Below the pieces are notes generated by a model that had not been told where the DNA came from, did not search any database, and saw only the letters and a list, made by a program, of their open reading frames with translations. The position numbers were made by a program, and so were the translations under genes. Below are positions 17,283 through 25,224 of a stretch of 64,000 nt of DNA, piece after piece. This DNA comes from Hydrogenovibrio halophilus DSM 15072 (GTDB lineage: Bacteria; Pseudomonadota; Gammaproteobacteria; Thiomicrospirales; Thiomicrospiraceae), in contig NZ_KB913033.1 in assembly GCF_000384235.1 (NCBI RefSeq), positions 1,247,164 to 1,311,163 of the forward strand, written 5' to 3'. The first letter of the stretch is position 1. Each line of letters begins with the position of its first letter.

Positions 17283-17723
17283 TCACTTGACACGATGACT
17301 TGTCTGTCGGTTTCTGCCGCCTGTCAGGGTCGCTTCCGTTCGCTTCCAGTAATGGAAAAAGCGTTTCACGGGTGGCCGAATGTTCATGTCCACCATGTTC
17401 GGTTGCGGACGTACCTGCAAGTTCGGGTGGCAACATTTGGCATTTTCGATCATCCGGTTCAGGCGGGGGTCCTGAGCTTCCCAGGTAACTATCTCTGAAA
17501 CCTCCGGCCGGGCGCTCAGGTGAGTGAGCACTTCGTTGATGTGGGCCTGATAAATATCACAACCCAGACTGCACAAACTTTCGTACAGAAAGACCAACCT
17601 CTTTAATGACCAGGCCTGGTCAAAAAGGTACTGGTGGTCCCAGACAGAGATCAGACGATCACTCTCAGTGATCGCATCCGGCCTCTTCAGGCATTCGTCG
17701 TGTAGCCAATAAACGGTGCTCAT
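17283..17723 (-). CDS. Stand-alone photolyase-like antenna (alpha/beta) domain
   Basis: About 146 residues. MSTVYWLHDECLKRPDAI, LISVWDHQYL, WSLKRLVFLYESL and ITWEAQDPRLNRMIE (approximate reading) follow the pattern of the N-terminal Rossmann-like domain of cryptochromes and photolyases, which normally holds the light-harvesting cofactor. No FAD domain follows. Instead, the FAD domain is encoded by the gene immediately upstream, and the two overlap as ATGA at 17723. The normal order of domains is thus split and reversed. An open frame 13 codons longer lies within the upstream gene. The gene carries one iterated palindrome (DQAW, 17609). Confidence 0.7.
   Translation of the reverse strand: MSTVYWLHDECLKRPDAITESDRLISVWDHQYLFDQAWSLKRLVFLYESLCSLGCDIYQAHINEVLTHLSARPEVSEIVTWEAQDPRLNRMIENAKCCHPNLQVRPQPNMVDMNIRPPVKRFFHYWKRTEATLTGGRNRQTSHRVK
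17609..17620. repeat. Iterated palindrome ACCAGGCCTGGT (exact)
   Basis: Inside the antenna-domain gene, encoding DQAW in LFDQAWSLKR. Confidence 0.9.
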
Positions 17724-18535
17724 CAAGTGCCCTCTGGTGTCAGGTTCGGAAACAACTTCCATTGCAGTTGTTCATACGAGGCGTCAAAGCACGCATTGGA
17801 TGGATGGTCGACATCAAGCTTGCTGTCGGCAAACTGGCGGACATTATCCAGATTGAAGATATAAGGTTTGTTGCTGAAGGTCGAAGCGACCCACTGCCAG
17901 GAATGGTTGTTGGAAGCGATGTCGCCATCCAGCAGGTGTTGCAAGAACCATTGTGCACCGGCTTGCCAGGCAACTTGTCGCCAGTGGACGACGTAAGAGG
18001 CCAGATACAAACGGGCTCGGTTATGGAGGTAACCTTCGGTTAAAAGCAAGTCAATCAGTTGATCAATGATGCGAATGCCGGTTTGGCCCCGGGCAATGTC
18101 ATCGGGTAACGCCTGGGCATAATCGTCGGTTTGCCAACCCGTTTTGTAGGGTTCGGCATCCTGCCAGATCCGGTGAGGCTGGGCCGAATGGATCTGATGA
18201 AAATAACTGCGCCAGCTCAGTTGTTGAATCAACCGGACTGCTTGGTCGGCGTCATTGTTCTCTTTTATCTGTGCCAAAAATGTTCGGTCGGTCAATAAGC
18301 CGTGTCGAAGATAAGGAGACAGCTTCGTGACTGCGCCACTCAAGGCATTGCGTGTTCGTGCATAACCCTTTATGTCCACTTGATGTAATCGGTTTGTCAT
18401 TGACGTTAAACCTCCTTCAATGGCACTCACCGGTTCATGGGCCCGTTCAGGATGCAGTTCCTGAACGAATGAGATTAAGGTGTCTCGGTGATCGAAGTGA
18501 TTGATTAAACGTCGCATGGTTGAGTCTGCTGCCAT
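17723..18535 (-). CDS. Stand-alone photolyase/cryptochrome FAD-binding domain
   Basis: About 270 residues that correspond only to the C-terminal FAD domain of photolyases: LSWRSYFHQIHSAQP, GQTGIRIIDQLIDLLLTEGYLHNRARLYLASYV, then WLQHLLDGDIASNNHSWQWVASTFSNKPYIFN-like motifs (DGDIASNNHSWQWVAST is exact). No antenna domain precedes it; the next gene supplies one. Repair versus signalling activity cannot be told. Start is placed at the ATG at 18535; a GTG seven codons upstream also opens the frame but would overlap a likely operator. First gene of a three-gene minus-strand operon with the antenna-domain and DCC genes. Confidence 0.8.
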   Translation of the reverse strand: MAADSTMRRLINHFDHRDTLISFVQELHPERAHEPVSAIEGGLTSMTNRLHQVDIKGYARTRNALSGAVTKLSPYLRHGLLTDRTFLAQIKENNDADQAVRLIQQLSWRSYFHQIHSAQPHRIWQDAEPYKTGWQTDDYAQALPDDIARGQTGIRIIDQLIDLLLTEGYLHNRARLYLASYVVHWRQVAWQAGAQWFLQHLLDGDIASNNHSWQWVASTFSNKPYIFNLDNVRQFADSKLDVDHPSNACFDASYEQLQWKLFPNLTPEGT

Positions 18536-18544
18536 AAGTTTCTT

Positions 18545-18572
18545 TTGATTGTACACAAATTGTTCAATTGTT
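18545..18572 (-). promoter_or_regulatory. TTGTACA-containing region upstream of the split photolyase
   Basis: Contains TTGTACACAA followed by an ATTGTTCAATTG near-palindrome, just before the FAD-domain gene. It shares TTGTACA with the elements near the LitR-like gene and the FAD oxidoreductase operon. Confidence 0.35.
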
Positions 18573-18677
18573 GTTCGTGTGAAAGGGCGGGTGCCGTTTT
18601 AGAGTGAAATGTTTGAACCCCTGGCGTTTGGTTTAAGACAGAACCTGTTGTTATTGACCTTATTCAAAAGGCGTGCA

Positions 18678-18914
18678 ATGGATCAGGCTCCATCGGAATC
18701 GCTGAACATGGAACTCTCACAAAAAGTCGTTGTCGAAACCGACCAAATGATGTGAGAAGGCAGCCGGGCCGATAACGTCCTTCGAAAATCGCTGGAAAGG
18801 GCGTTTCGCGAATCCGAGCGCGCGACCAGTTCAAGGGGGCTGGTTTGGATGTCGTACAGCTTTTTAGGACTAGAAGCGGATAGCTGGCGACTGGGTATTG
18901 CGTTTATTATTTAA
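18678..18914 (+). pseudogene. Remnant of a ChrR-type cupin (anti-sigma partner family)
   Basis: One reading frame gives MDQAPSESLNMELSQKVVV, ETDQMM, a stop, then EGSRADNVLRKSLERAFRES and ERATS before the similarity ends. ChrR-family cupins start with ...LSQRVVVDT...W..SP..GV.RK.LER...E..RATSIVRY, so the stop (TGA at 18753-18755) falls where tryptophan is expected, as a TGG to TGA change would give, and the cupin core is missing. ChrR proteins restrain an ECF sigma factor and respond to singlet oxygen; several photolyase and cfa-like genes in other bacteria are under that control. I therefore read this as a decayed second light-stress regulator. The match is from memory of the family pattern. 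Confidence 0.5.
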
Positions 18915-18922
18915 ATTCAGTT

Positions 18923-20656
18923 TTATTTAAGCGAATCCAATAGTAGATTGAAAGGCATGGGTCTGTCAATTCTGAAACCTTGGGCCAGATCACAACCTGC
19001 ATTTTTCAGAAGTTCTATTTGATGAGTCTGTTCAACCCCTTCTGCAACCACCTGCAATTCCATGGCCTTACCAAGCGAGATGACTGCGTGGACAATTTCC
19101 ATTTCTTTTTGGCCACACACCATGGCAGCAATGAATGAACGGTCAATTTTTAAGGTATTGACGGGAAAATCTTTCAGGTAAGACAGGGAAGAGTACCCTG
19201 TCCCAAAGTCATCAATTGCTAGCTTGACCCCCAGCTGCCTAATGTTTTTCATGGCGGTTTGAGCATCATCAATCTTGTCAATCAGCATGCTTTCAGTGAT
19301 CTCAAACTCGACCAATTCAGGATTTATGCCGGTTTTTTTGAGTGCGTCTTCGATCACACTTACCAATCCATGGTTCAAAAACTGGCGAGCGGAAAGGTTA
19401 ATCGCGATTTGGTAATTTTTGCCCGTTTGCTGGTTAAGTGTGCACGTGTCATGTAAAGCCTGATGAATAATCCAGCGACCAATTGGGTTAATCAAACCGG
19501 TGTCTTCCGACAAAGGGATGAAAGCATCAGGGGGCGTCATGCCGCCATCAGGGTTTGGCCAGCGAAGCAACGCTTCCATGCCGGTATAGTGTCCGGTTTC
19601 TAAATCCATTTTGGGTTGGTAGTAGAGCATGAGTTCACGGTTGGTAACTGCATGACGTAAGCGGGTTTCGAGTCTGACACGTTCTGCGCTTTTTCGGTTC
19701 ATATCATCGGAGAAAAAACGATACCCTCCTTTACCGTCAGCGCTGACCGCTTCCAGTGCGGTTTCAGCACACCCCATAAGTATTTCCTCATCCTTTGCAT
19801 TATCTGGGTATACAGCAATGCCGATGCTGCAAGACAGAAAAACTTCTTCTTCATTGATAATAAAAGGTTCTTCAAAAACACTGAGCAGCCGTCTGGCCAC
19901 CACATTGGCATCTTCAGGATAACGCAATTCACTCAGGATAAAGCTGAAGTCATCACCACCGATACGAGAGACCAAGTCTGCATCACGAGCATTGCGCTCT
20001 TCTTTTCTGGCTAGAAGGTCGGTTGAACGTACACGGGTCTTCAGTCGCTTGGCAATGTGGATCAATAGCTCATCACCAAAAGAGAAACCAAATGCATCGT
20101 TGATTAGCCGAAAACGGTCGATGTTTAACACCAACAGGCCGGTACGTGCATTGTGTCGATTGGAAATGTTGAACTCATGTCGCAAACGGTTGTGAAATAA
20201 AATACGGTTGGGTAAGTCAGTTAAGGGGTCGTAATGGGTGATTCTTTCCAACGCTTCGTGTGATTGATGCTGTTCATTAATGTCGCTGAAAAAAGCAAAG
20301 TAGTGGCTGATTTCGTTTTGGTCGTTTCGAATCGCTTCGATAGAAAGTTGTTTGAGGAAAAAACTGCCATCTGGTCGACGATCCCATACTTCTCCTCGCC
20401 AGTACCCGTGTTCTTTCAATATTTGCCACATTTTTTGGTAAAACGCATCGGTATGGCGGCCGGACTGATTGATTTTTGGTGTCTTTCCAAGAACTTCCGA
20501 TGCTGGAAGACCTGTTAAGCGCTCATAGGCCTGGTTGACGTAAATAATTTTTTGGCTGACATCTGTGATCAGGACAGCAAAGCTCGCTTTATCCAGACCT
20601 TTTTGAATAATGGCGCTTTCTGAATCTGTGGTGGAAGTTGTCAAGTTCGTTGTCAT
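18923..20656 (-). CDS. PAS-GGDEF-EAL c-di-GMP turnover protein
   Basis: About 577 residues, cytoplasmic, with no membrane segment. PAS at residues 20-125 (AVLITDVSQKIIYVNQAYERLTG...KINQSGRH), GGDEF at about 145-310 with active-site variant RIGGDDF, and EAL at about 325-575 with intact GMEALLRW, NLSARQF, EITESMLID, IDDFGTGYSSLSYLKDFP and VAEGVEQ. The EAL residues for c-di-GMP hydrolysis all seem present; GGDDF may still be active. Start moved to the ATG at 20656 (a TTG two codons earlier also opens the frame). Confidence 0.9.
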   Translation of the reverse strand: MTTNLTTSTTDSESAIIQKGLDKASFAVLITDVSQKIIYVNQAYERLTGLPASEVLGKTPKINQSGRHTDAFYQKMWQILKEHGYWRGEVWDRRPDGSFFLKQLSIEAIRNDQNEISHYFAFFSDINEQHQSHEALERITHYDPLTDLPNRILFHNRLRHEFNISNRHNARTGLLVLNIDRFRLINDAFGFSFGDELLIHIAKRLKTRVRSTDLLARKEERNARDADLVSRIGGDDFSFILSELRYPEDANVVARRLLSVFEEPFIINEEEVFLSCSIGIAVYPDNAKDEEILMGCAETALEAVSADGKGGYRFFSDDMNRKSAERVRLETRLRHAVTNRELMLYYQPKMDLETGHYTGMEALLRWPNPDGGMTPPDAFIPLSEDTGLINPIGRWIIHQALHDTCTLNQQTGKNYQIAINLSARQFLNHGLVSVIEDALKKTGINPELVEFEITESMLIDKIDDAQTAMKNIRQLGVKLAIDDFGTGYSSLSYLKDFPVNTLKIDRSFIAAMVCGQKEMEIVHAVISLGKAMELQVVAEGVEQTHQIELLKNAGCDLAQGFRIDRPMPFNLLLDSLK

Positions 20657-20737
20657 GATCAATGCTTGTTGCCCACTATTTTGTACGAATAAACAAGAAT
20701 CTTTATTTTACATAACCGAGCTCTTCGGTGCAGAGGT

Positions 20738-21442
20738 TTAAGGGGCTATAATCTGGCCTTGGAAATCGATGAGTTCGCCACTGACGTCTTTCAAATCGGA
20801 TGCCAGTAGCTTCCAAAGATATTCTGCTGTTTCTTGTGGGGTTTGTAATTGACCATCCGGCAAATGGGATTGAAACGGTTTGGACAAGGCGCTATCCGTT
20901 GTCCCAGGTTGAAGGGCTATGATATAGGTATTCGGGTACTTGTTTGTAAATTCCAAAGCAAAGTTTTTCACGAGCATGTTTAAAGCGGCTTTGCTGGCGC
21001 GGTAACTGTGCCAGCCACCCATGCGATTGTCGCTGATACTGCCAATTCGGGCCGAAAGAATGCCGATGTTCAGAGCATGTCTTTTCGGTAGGGATGCTAT
21101 ACAGTGTTTGACGATAAGGCTCGGTAAAACGGTGTTAACACGAAAAGAGGCCAGCAGTTGTGCCTCAGTCATCGTCTTAAATGTTTTTTCTGGTTGAAAT
21201 TCGTCATTGTGAAGCAGACCGGTTGCAATGAGAATCTGATCTGGAAGGCCATGATCCAATGCCTGTTCAATGGCGGATGACAGCTTTGATTCATCCAGAA
21301 GGTCGCCGACAACGATTGTGTAAGTCGCTGATGATTCTTGAACCGATTTTCTGAAAAAACCAACACTCTCCACACCCTCGGCATCCGCTTTTGCAAGCAT
21401 GGCTTGACCGATTGCACCGGATGCACCAAAGACCCAAATCAA
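20738..21442 (-). CDS. C-factor-like short-chain dehydrogenase
   Basis: A 234-residue SDR: IWVFGASGAIGQAML at the N-terminus, LIATGLLHN, then SARIGSISDNRMGGWHSYRASKAALNML with the catalytic Ser and YxxxK. This matches the CsgA/C-factor-like subgroup that commonly sits with photolyase and cryptochrome genes; substrate unknown. It appears to start at TTG with GAGGATTCAACA upstream. Immediately upstream lies the truncated homocysteine methyltransferase. Confidence 0.82.
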   Translation of the reverse strand: MIWVFGASGAIGQAMLAKADAEGVESVGFFRKSVQESSATYTIVVGDLLDESKLSSAIEQALDHGLPDQILIATGLLHNDEFQPEKTFKTMTEAQLLASFRVNTVLPSLIVKHCIASLPKRHALNIGILSARIGSISDNRMGGWHSYRASKAALNMLVKNFALEFTNKYPNTYIIALQPGTTDSALSKPFQSHLPDGQLQTPQETAEYLWKLLASDLKDVSGELIDFQGQIIAP

Positions 21443-21491
21443 TGTTGAATCCTCTCAAGAAACGTATTTCGAGTTAGCCAATTATCATGCT

Positions 21492-21621
21492 TCATTTAGA
21501 CAACTCCGAAAAACGAACCAAACGGTATCCATCCTGTCTGAGATCGTCTGACAATCGTTGAATGTGTTCCGGGGTGATTTCACAACAGCCACCCACAACC
21601 CGGGCACCGGCTTTCAGCCAG
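21492..21621 (-). pseudogene. C-terminal remnant of a homocysteine S-methyltransferase
   Basis: Reading minus strand into a TGA at 21494-21492 gives HWLKAGARVVGGCCEITPEH, then IQRLSDDL..., the zinc-binding GGCC..TPEHI end of homocysteine S-methyltransferases. The rest of the gene is cut off by the IS3-family element whose left end is at 21622, and I find no continuation beyond its right end. Confidence 0.7.
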
Positions 21622-21685
21622 TGTAATGGTCTAATAAAGTTGGAAGTTGTGATAGCCTTCCCAAACTGTTATTCAGGAGACCACA

Positions 21686-22012
21686 ATGTCAAAAACAGGA
21701 TCTAAACGCAAAGGACGACTCAACATCAGTCCAAAACAAAAACTGGAATATGCCAAGCTCATGATCGAGGATGGTTATACCAACAAACAGATCATGGAAT
21801 TGTCCGGTGCCTGTGCCTCGGCGGTGACTCGCTGGAAACGACAATACCGTCAGGAGCTTAACGGCGAGATCCCTGAAGGCAAAACCGCGCTGACCGAAGA
21901 GCATCGACGCATTCAGGAGTTGGAACAGCAACTGGCTGACGCCAAGCGGGACAATGCCCTGTTAAAAAAGGCCACCGCCTTTTTCATTCGCGACAATCCA
22001 GCATTACAGTGA
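21686..22012 (+). CDS. IS3-family transposase OrfA
   Basis: A 108-residue helix-turn-helix protein (ISPKQKLEYAKLMIEDGYTN, KQIMELSGACASAVTRWKRQ, then a C-terminal leucine zipper EHRRIQELEQQLADAKRDNA). OrfA binds the element's ends. Its last codons overlap OrfB (GTGA), where IS3 elements usually make the OrfAB transposase by frameshifting or coupling. Confidence 0.9.
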   Translation: MSKTGSKRKGRLNISPKQKLEYAKLMIEDGYTNKQIMELSGACASAVTRWKRQYRQELNGEIPEGKTALTEEHRRIQELEQQLADAKRDNALLKKATAFFIRDNPALQ

Positions 22013-22863
22013 TTGGGCAGATGAAAAAGGCAGACCCAAAACTGACCACTCACCAGCTGTGCAGGCTGTTTGACGTGGCGATCTCGACCTACTATTACCA
22101 GATGCAAACGAAACCCGCCAACCGATCAGATCAAGAGGTCATCCAAGCGATGCACAGGCTTCATGAACAGACCCATGGCACCTATGGTCGCCGACGCATG
22201 AAAATCGCTCTGGCGCTGGACGGGATGCAGGTGGGGCACTTTAAAATCAGTCGGTTGATGAAAGAACAGGGACTGGTTGCCAAGGCACCTAAAAAGCCCC
22301 ATTACTACCGCGGCGGCAATGCACACCCGACGACCGCCAACCTTTTAGACCGTCAATTTAATCCCGGCACCGTGAACACCCACTGGGTTGGTGACATCAC
22401 CTACATTCGAACGCATCAAGGCTGGAGTTACCTGGCTACTGTGATGGATCTGGGCAGCAGAGAAGTTGTCGGTCACGCTCTGTCGACAACGCCAGATGCT
22501 CATCTGGCCAAACAGGCATTGACGGATGCCATTACCCGAATACAGCCTAATACCAGAAACCTGATGTTTCACTCAGATCAGGGCGTGCAATACAGCGCCA
22601 CAATCTTTACCAATGCTTTGGCATGGCACGAAATTACCCCCAGCATGAGCCGACGGGGCAACTGTTGGGATAATGCCGTTCAGGAACGATTCTTTCGCAA
22701 CCTGAAAACCGAGCGTTTAAACGATCTGAGTTTTATCAACCACCAATCTGTCGTGACGGCTGTTGAGCAATACATTCGATTTTACAACTATCGCAGATTA
22801 AATTCCGCCATAGGTTACTTGACGCCAAACATGAAGCGGCAGGAAATGGCCAATGCGGCTTAG
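22009..22863 (+). CDS. IS3-family transposase OrfB (DDE integrase core)
   Basis: A 284-residue catalytic subunit. An N-terminal HTH_21 (GTYGRRRMKIAL) precedes the rve core with the DDE residues in HWVGDITYI, FHSDQGVQY and NAVQERFFRNLKTERL. No stop or frameshift, so the element could still be active. GTG start overlaps OrfA. Confidence 0.92.
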   Translation: MIGQMKKADPKLTTHQLCRLFDVAISTYYYQMQTKPANRSDQEVIQAMHRLHEQTHGTYGRRRMKIALALDGMQVGHFKISRLMKEQGLVAKAPKKPHYYRGGNAHPTTANLLDRQFNPGTVNTHWVGDITYIRTHQGWSYLATVMDLGSREVVGHALSTTPDAHLAKQALTDAITRIQPNTRNLMFHSDQGVQYSATIFTNALAWHEITPSMSRRGNCWDNAVQERFFRNLKTERLNDLSFINHQSVVTAVEQYIRFYNYRRLNSAIGYLTPNMKRQEMANAA

Positions 22864-23024
22864 AACGCTTCCAAAAAAACTTGACCATTACAGTTTTTTG
22901 GCAATCAAAGCTGAGTGTGAGCGGGATATTGTTGAATGGGTCCGACACAATAACCTATATTTCCTGACATGCTCGGTACAAGTGTAACCATCGCAGCAAT
23001 GCGATCAACCATTTCAAACAAATC

Positions 23025-23654
23025 TCATTCCTTACGGGCTGTTTTGGAAGTTCCTTTTTGCCCCAACGCCCATTGATATTGGGGCATGAACACATTGGCC
23101 GAATACCCTAAAAGCACCAGCCAGCTCAGCCAACCGATGACCAGAAAAAAACCAGACAGCAAAAGACGACCATAGGTCCCATCCATTCCCAGTTGCCGCT
23201 TTTTCTGTTCAAAGGCCACAGCATCACACTTGGGGTCGCCCGCATAAGGCAGCAAGCCTGAGTCATTCTTCTGCGGATAGTGCAAGACCCCAACATAGCA
23301 TTCAACTCGGTGGACTTGATCGGTGCGAGCAGAGACCTCATAGGTGGTTTCAATCCACTCGACAAACCGTCCGGTGTTGTACTCATATTGGCTCACGGCA
23401 TGGATCTGGTAGGCTGTAAACAACATCAAAACCACCAGGCCTGCCACCTGGGCAAACCGAAGCCAAAGGTTGGTGATTTGCATCTCACCCACTTCGCGTT
23501 TGCTGGGCCAGTCCTGTTTTTGTTCACGTTCCTCTCGTGCTGCTTTATCCTCCTCCATCTTGAGAGAAATCATCAAGGCTGAGAACAGCAAAATAATCGA
23601 ACCCAATACAAAAAACTCAACCGCCATCAGCGTCCAAATATCCATTGCCTCCAC
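23025..23654 (-). CDS. Hypothetical membrane protein
   Basis: A 209-residue protein with three hydrophobic segments: residues 8-30 (MAVEFFVLGSIILLFSALMISL), 68-88 (FAQVAGLVVLMLFTAYQIHAV) and 168-190 (GFFLVIGWLSWLVLLGYSANVF). A charged stretch (KMEEDKAAREEREQKQDWPS) follows the first helix, and the loop between helices 2 and 3 has two cysteines (VECYVGV, DPKCDAV). I recognise no family. It lies in the degraded island between the IS3 element and the UmuC fragment; a GTG start is used, with an ATG three codons inside. Confidence 0.6.
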   Translation of the reverse strand: MEAMDIWTLMAVEFFVLGSIILLFSALMISLKMEEDKAAREEREQKQDWPSKREVGEMQITNLWLRFAQVAGLVVLMLFTAYQIHAVSQYEYNTGRFVEWIETTYEVSARTDQVHRVECYVGVLHYPQKNDSGLLPYAGDPKCDAVAFEQKKRQLGMDGTYGRLLLSGFFLVIGWLSWLVLLGYSANVFMPQYQWALGQKGTSKTARKE

Positions 23655-23750
23655 AGGCCATCTCCATCAGTTTGTTCGCTTTCAATATAGTGAAAGCAGA
23701 GCGTGTTTGTAAAGCGAAAAATAAAAATAACTTCATGATTTATTTATATA

Positions 23751-23872
23751 TTCTCGTTGAGAATCAGAAATCAAATTCTGGCTCTCGATGAGAATCTGAG
23801 CGTGTTTTTATTTCTCAGTGAGATTTCTCAATTGAAACCTGTTACAGTTTTGCTTTTGATAACGGTAACAGG
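23751..23872 (+). promoter_or_regulatory. Three phased palindromes plus a dyad upstream of the UmuC fragment
   Basis: TTCTCGTTGAGAATC (23751), CTCTCGATGAGAATC (23782) and TTCTCAGTGAGATTT (23812) are variants of TCTC-N3-GAGA spaced 30-31 bp apart. After them, CCTGTTAC (23838) and GTAACAGG (23865) form an inverted repeat with a 19-bp spacer just before the start codon. This looks like layered operator control; no regulator is identified. Confidence 0.5.
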
Positions 23873-23880
23873 TGTTTGCG

Positions 23881-24117
23881 ATGACATGTTTTGCACTGAT
23901 CGATGGCAATTCGTTTTATGCGTCCTGCGAGACGGTGTTCCAGCCGCATCTGGCCAAAATCCCCGTGGTGGTGCTCTCCAACAATGACGGGTGCATTGTC
24001 GCCGCCAACCCCGTGGCCAAAGCCCTGCAAAAGGAACTGGCCGAGACCGCCCAACGCGTCAACCGATTCAACCCCGGTGCCCCATGCCGGAAAAAAACTT
24101 GCTTAACCGGGTTTTAA
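23881..24117 (+). pseudogene. umuC: UmuC-like Y-family polymerase, N-terminal fragment
   Basis: Begins MTCFALIDGNSFYASCETVF then LAKIPVVVLSNNDGCIVAAN, the N-terminal finger and first active-site region of UmuC, a lesion-bypass DNA polymerase subunit normally about 420 residues. Similarity fades after roughly residue 50, and the frame then runs into a truncated transposase gene lying on the opposite strand. No umuD is adjacent. Clearly non-functional as a polymerase. Confidence 0.75.
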
Positions 24118-24814
24118 GCGCACGAGAGAACTGAGTCAGCTCTCCTTCCCGGTCAGGGTGATTGACCCGGAAAATACTGTGTTTGTCCGAGTACAGGGCC
24201 ACTGGACGACCGTGCTCAGCCAAATATGCCTGCAACGTTTCCATGTAGACTCGAGTGGTCTCGGTTGGGGCAAAACGCAAGGCCATGAGTTTGGACGTCG
24301 CATCGTCGATAAAGACAATCAGTGTGCAGCGTGGACCGCGCCCTTCAAACCAATCGTGGGGCGAACCATCAATCTGCACCAGATCCCCCATGCAGGGGCG
24401 ACGAGCCCGGCGCTGATGAATCCGCGCCTGCTTGCGCCCTTTGGACTGCCACAGTCCTTCGGCGATCATCCACTGGCGTAACGTCTCTGGCGACAGAGCA
24501 TGACCATGATGTTCGACTAACTTCTCGCAGGCCAGGGTAGGGCCGAAATCATGGTAGTGTTCGCGAACCAATGCCATGACGGCTTCGCGAATCGTCTGCT
24601 TGATCGCATTGTTGGCAGGCCTGCCACGATGACGTGAAATCAGCCCGACTGCTCCGTCGGTACGGTAGCGGCGAACCAGACGTTTTATCTGGCGCACACT
24701 CAATTCCAGGCGGCGGGCTGCTTCTTTTTGAGTCAGGTGCTTGCGCGTGACCGCTTGAATGGTTTCAAGACGGTCTATCTCCTTGTGGCTCATCGTAATG
24801 TGATCCTTCGTCAT
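24068..24814 (-). pseudogene. ISNCY-type transposase, 3' truncated
   Basis: About 240 residues: HTH region (LTQKEAARRLELSVRQIKRLVRRY), then an integrase core beginning GDLVQIDGSPHDWFEGRGP and IVFIDDATSKLMALRFAP. The similarity breaks at SRALKT, near the third catalytic residue, and the frame ends at the junction with the UmuC fragment. The outer end of the element, with two GGGGACAT-containing repeats, is at about 24835-24870. A full-length family member would be some 400-450 residues. Confidence 0.8.
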
Positions 24815-24900
24815 GCGGCCCCCGGAAAGCAAAAGGGGACATTTTAGAATTGGACAAAGGGGACATTACAGCTTTGGGCTAACACATGTATATACAAATG

Positions 24901-24930
24901 TTGACATTCGGTGTGGTGATTAATTATGAT
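24901..24930 (+). promoter_or_regulatory. mazEF promoter with flanking operators
   Basis: TTGACA (24901-24906) and TATGAT (24925-24930) with an 18-bp spacer. It is flanked by related AT-rich boxes, GTATATACAAATG before the -35 and ATACATTTGTATCTACAAAA over and after the -10, likely for autorepression by the MazEF complex. Confidence 0.65.
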
Positions 24931-24963
24931 ACATTTGTATCTACAAAATCAACGGAGGCTGGT

Positions 24964-25224
24964 ATGCAAAATGAGATCAAACGCTGGGGTAACAGTGCTG
25001 CTGTGCGTCTTCCCAGTAAGATTCTGGCTCAGGCCAGACTTGATGTGTCCAGTCCGATAAGCATTAATGTAAAGGCCGGAAAAATTGTCATCGAAGCTGT
25101 TCAGAAGTCTCCACGTAAAGTGAACCTGCCTTTTTCTGAAGCGGATTTACTGGAAGGACTTGATTCTTATGGTGCTCATGCTGATGAGATTGCTCAACCT
25201 TCTGTCATTGAGATGGGGGATTGA
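24964..25224 (+). CDS. mazE: MazE antitoxin
   Basis: About 86 residues: an AbrB-type swapped-hairpin DNA-binding domain (MQNEIKRWGNSAAVRLPSKIL) and a flexible C-terminal tail that would bind the toxin. The ATG at 24964 has GGAGG upstream; an open frame 26 codons longer crosses the promoter and was rejected. It overlaps mazF by TGATG. Complete pair sitting between two IS remnants. Confidence 0.92.
   Translation: MQNEIKRWGNSAAVRLPSKILAQARLDVSSPISINVKAGKIVIEAVQKSPRKVNLPFSEADLLEGLDSYGAHADEIAQPSVIEMGD

Larger units (their letters stand above)
21622..22892 (+). mobile_element. IS3-family insertion sequence, apparently intact
   Basis: A 1271-bp element bounded by imperfect terminal inverted repeats: left TGTAATGGTCTAATAAAGTT, right (reverse complement) TGTAATGGTCAAGTTTTTTT; both continue with GGAAG. 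It has the two transposase frames expected for IS3. No 3-4 bp target duplication is visible (left flank ...CCAG, right flank GTTT...), suggesting recombination or deletion next to the element after insertion. Confidence 0.85.

Noticed and set aside
22893-23024. A 30-codon open frame after the IS3 element (FLAIKAECERDIVEWVRHNN)
   Set aside because: It has no start in frame outside the element and no recognisable family; it may be a gene remnant but cannot be supported.
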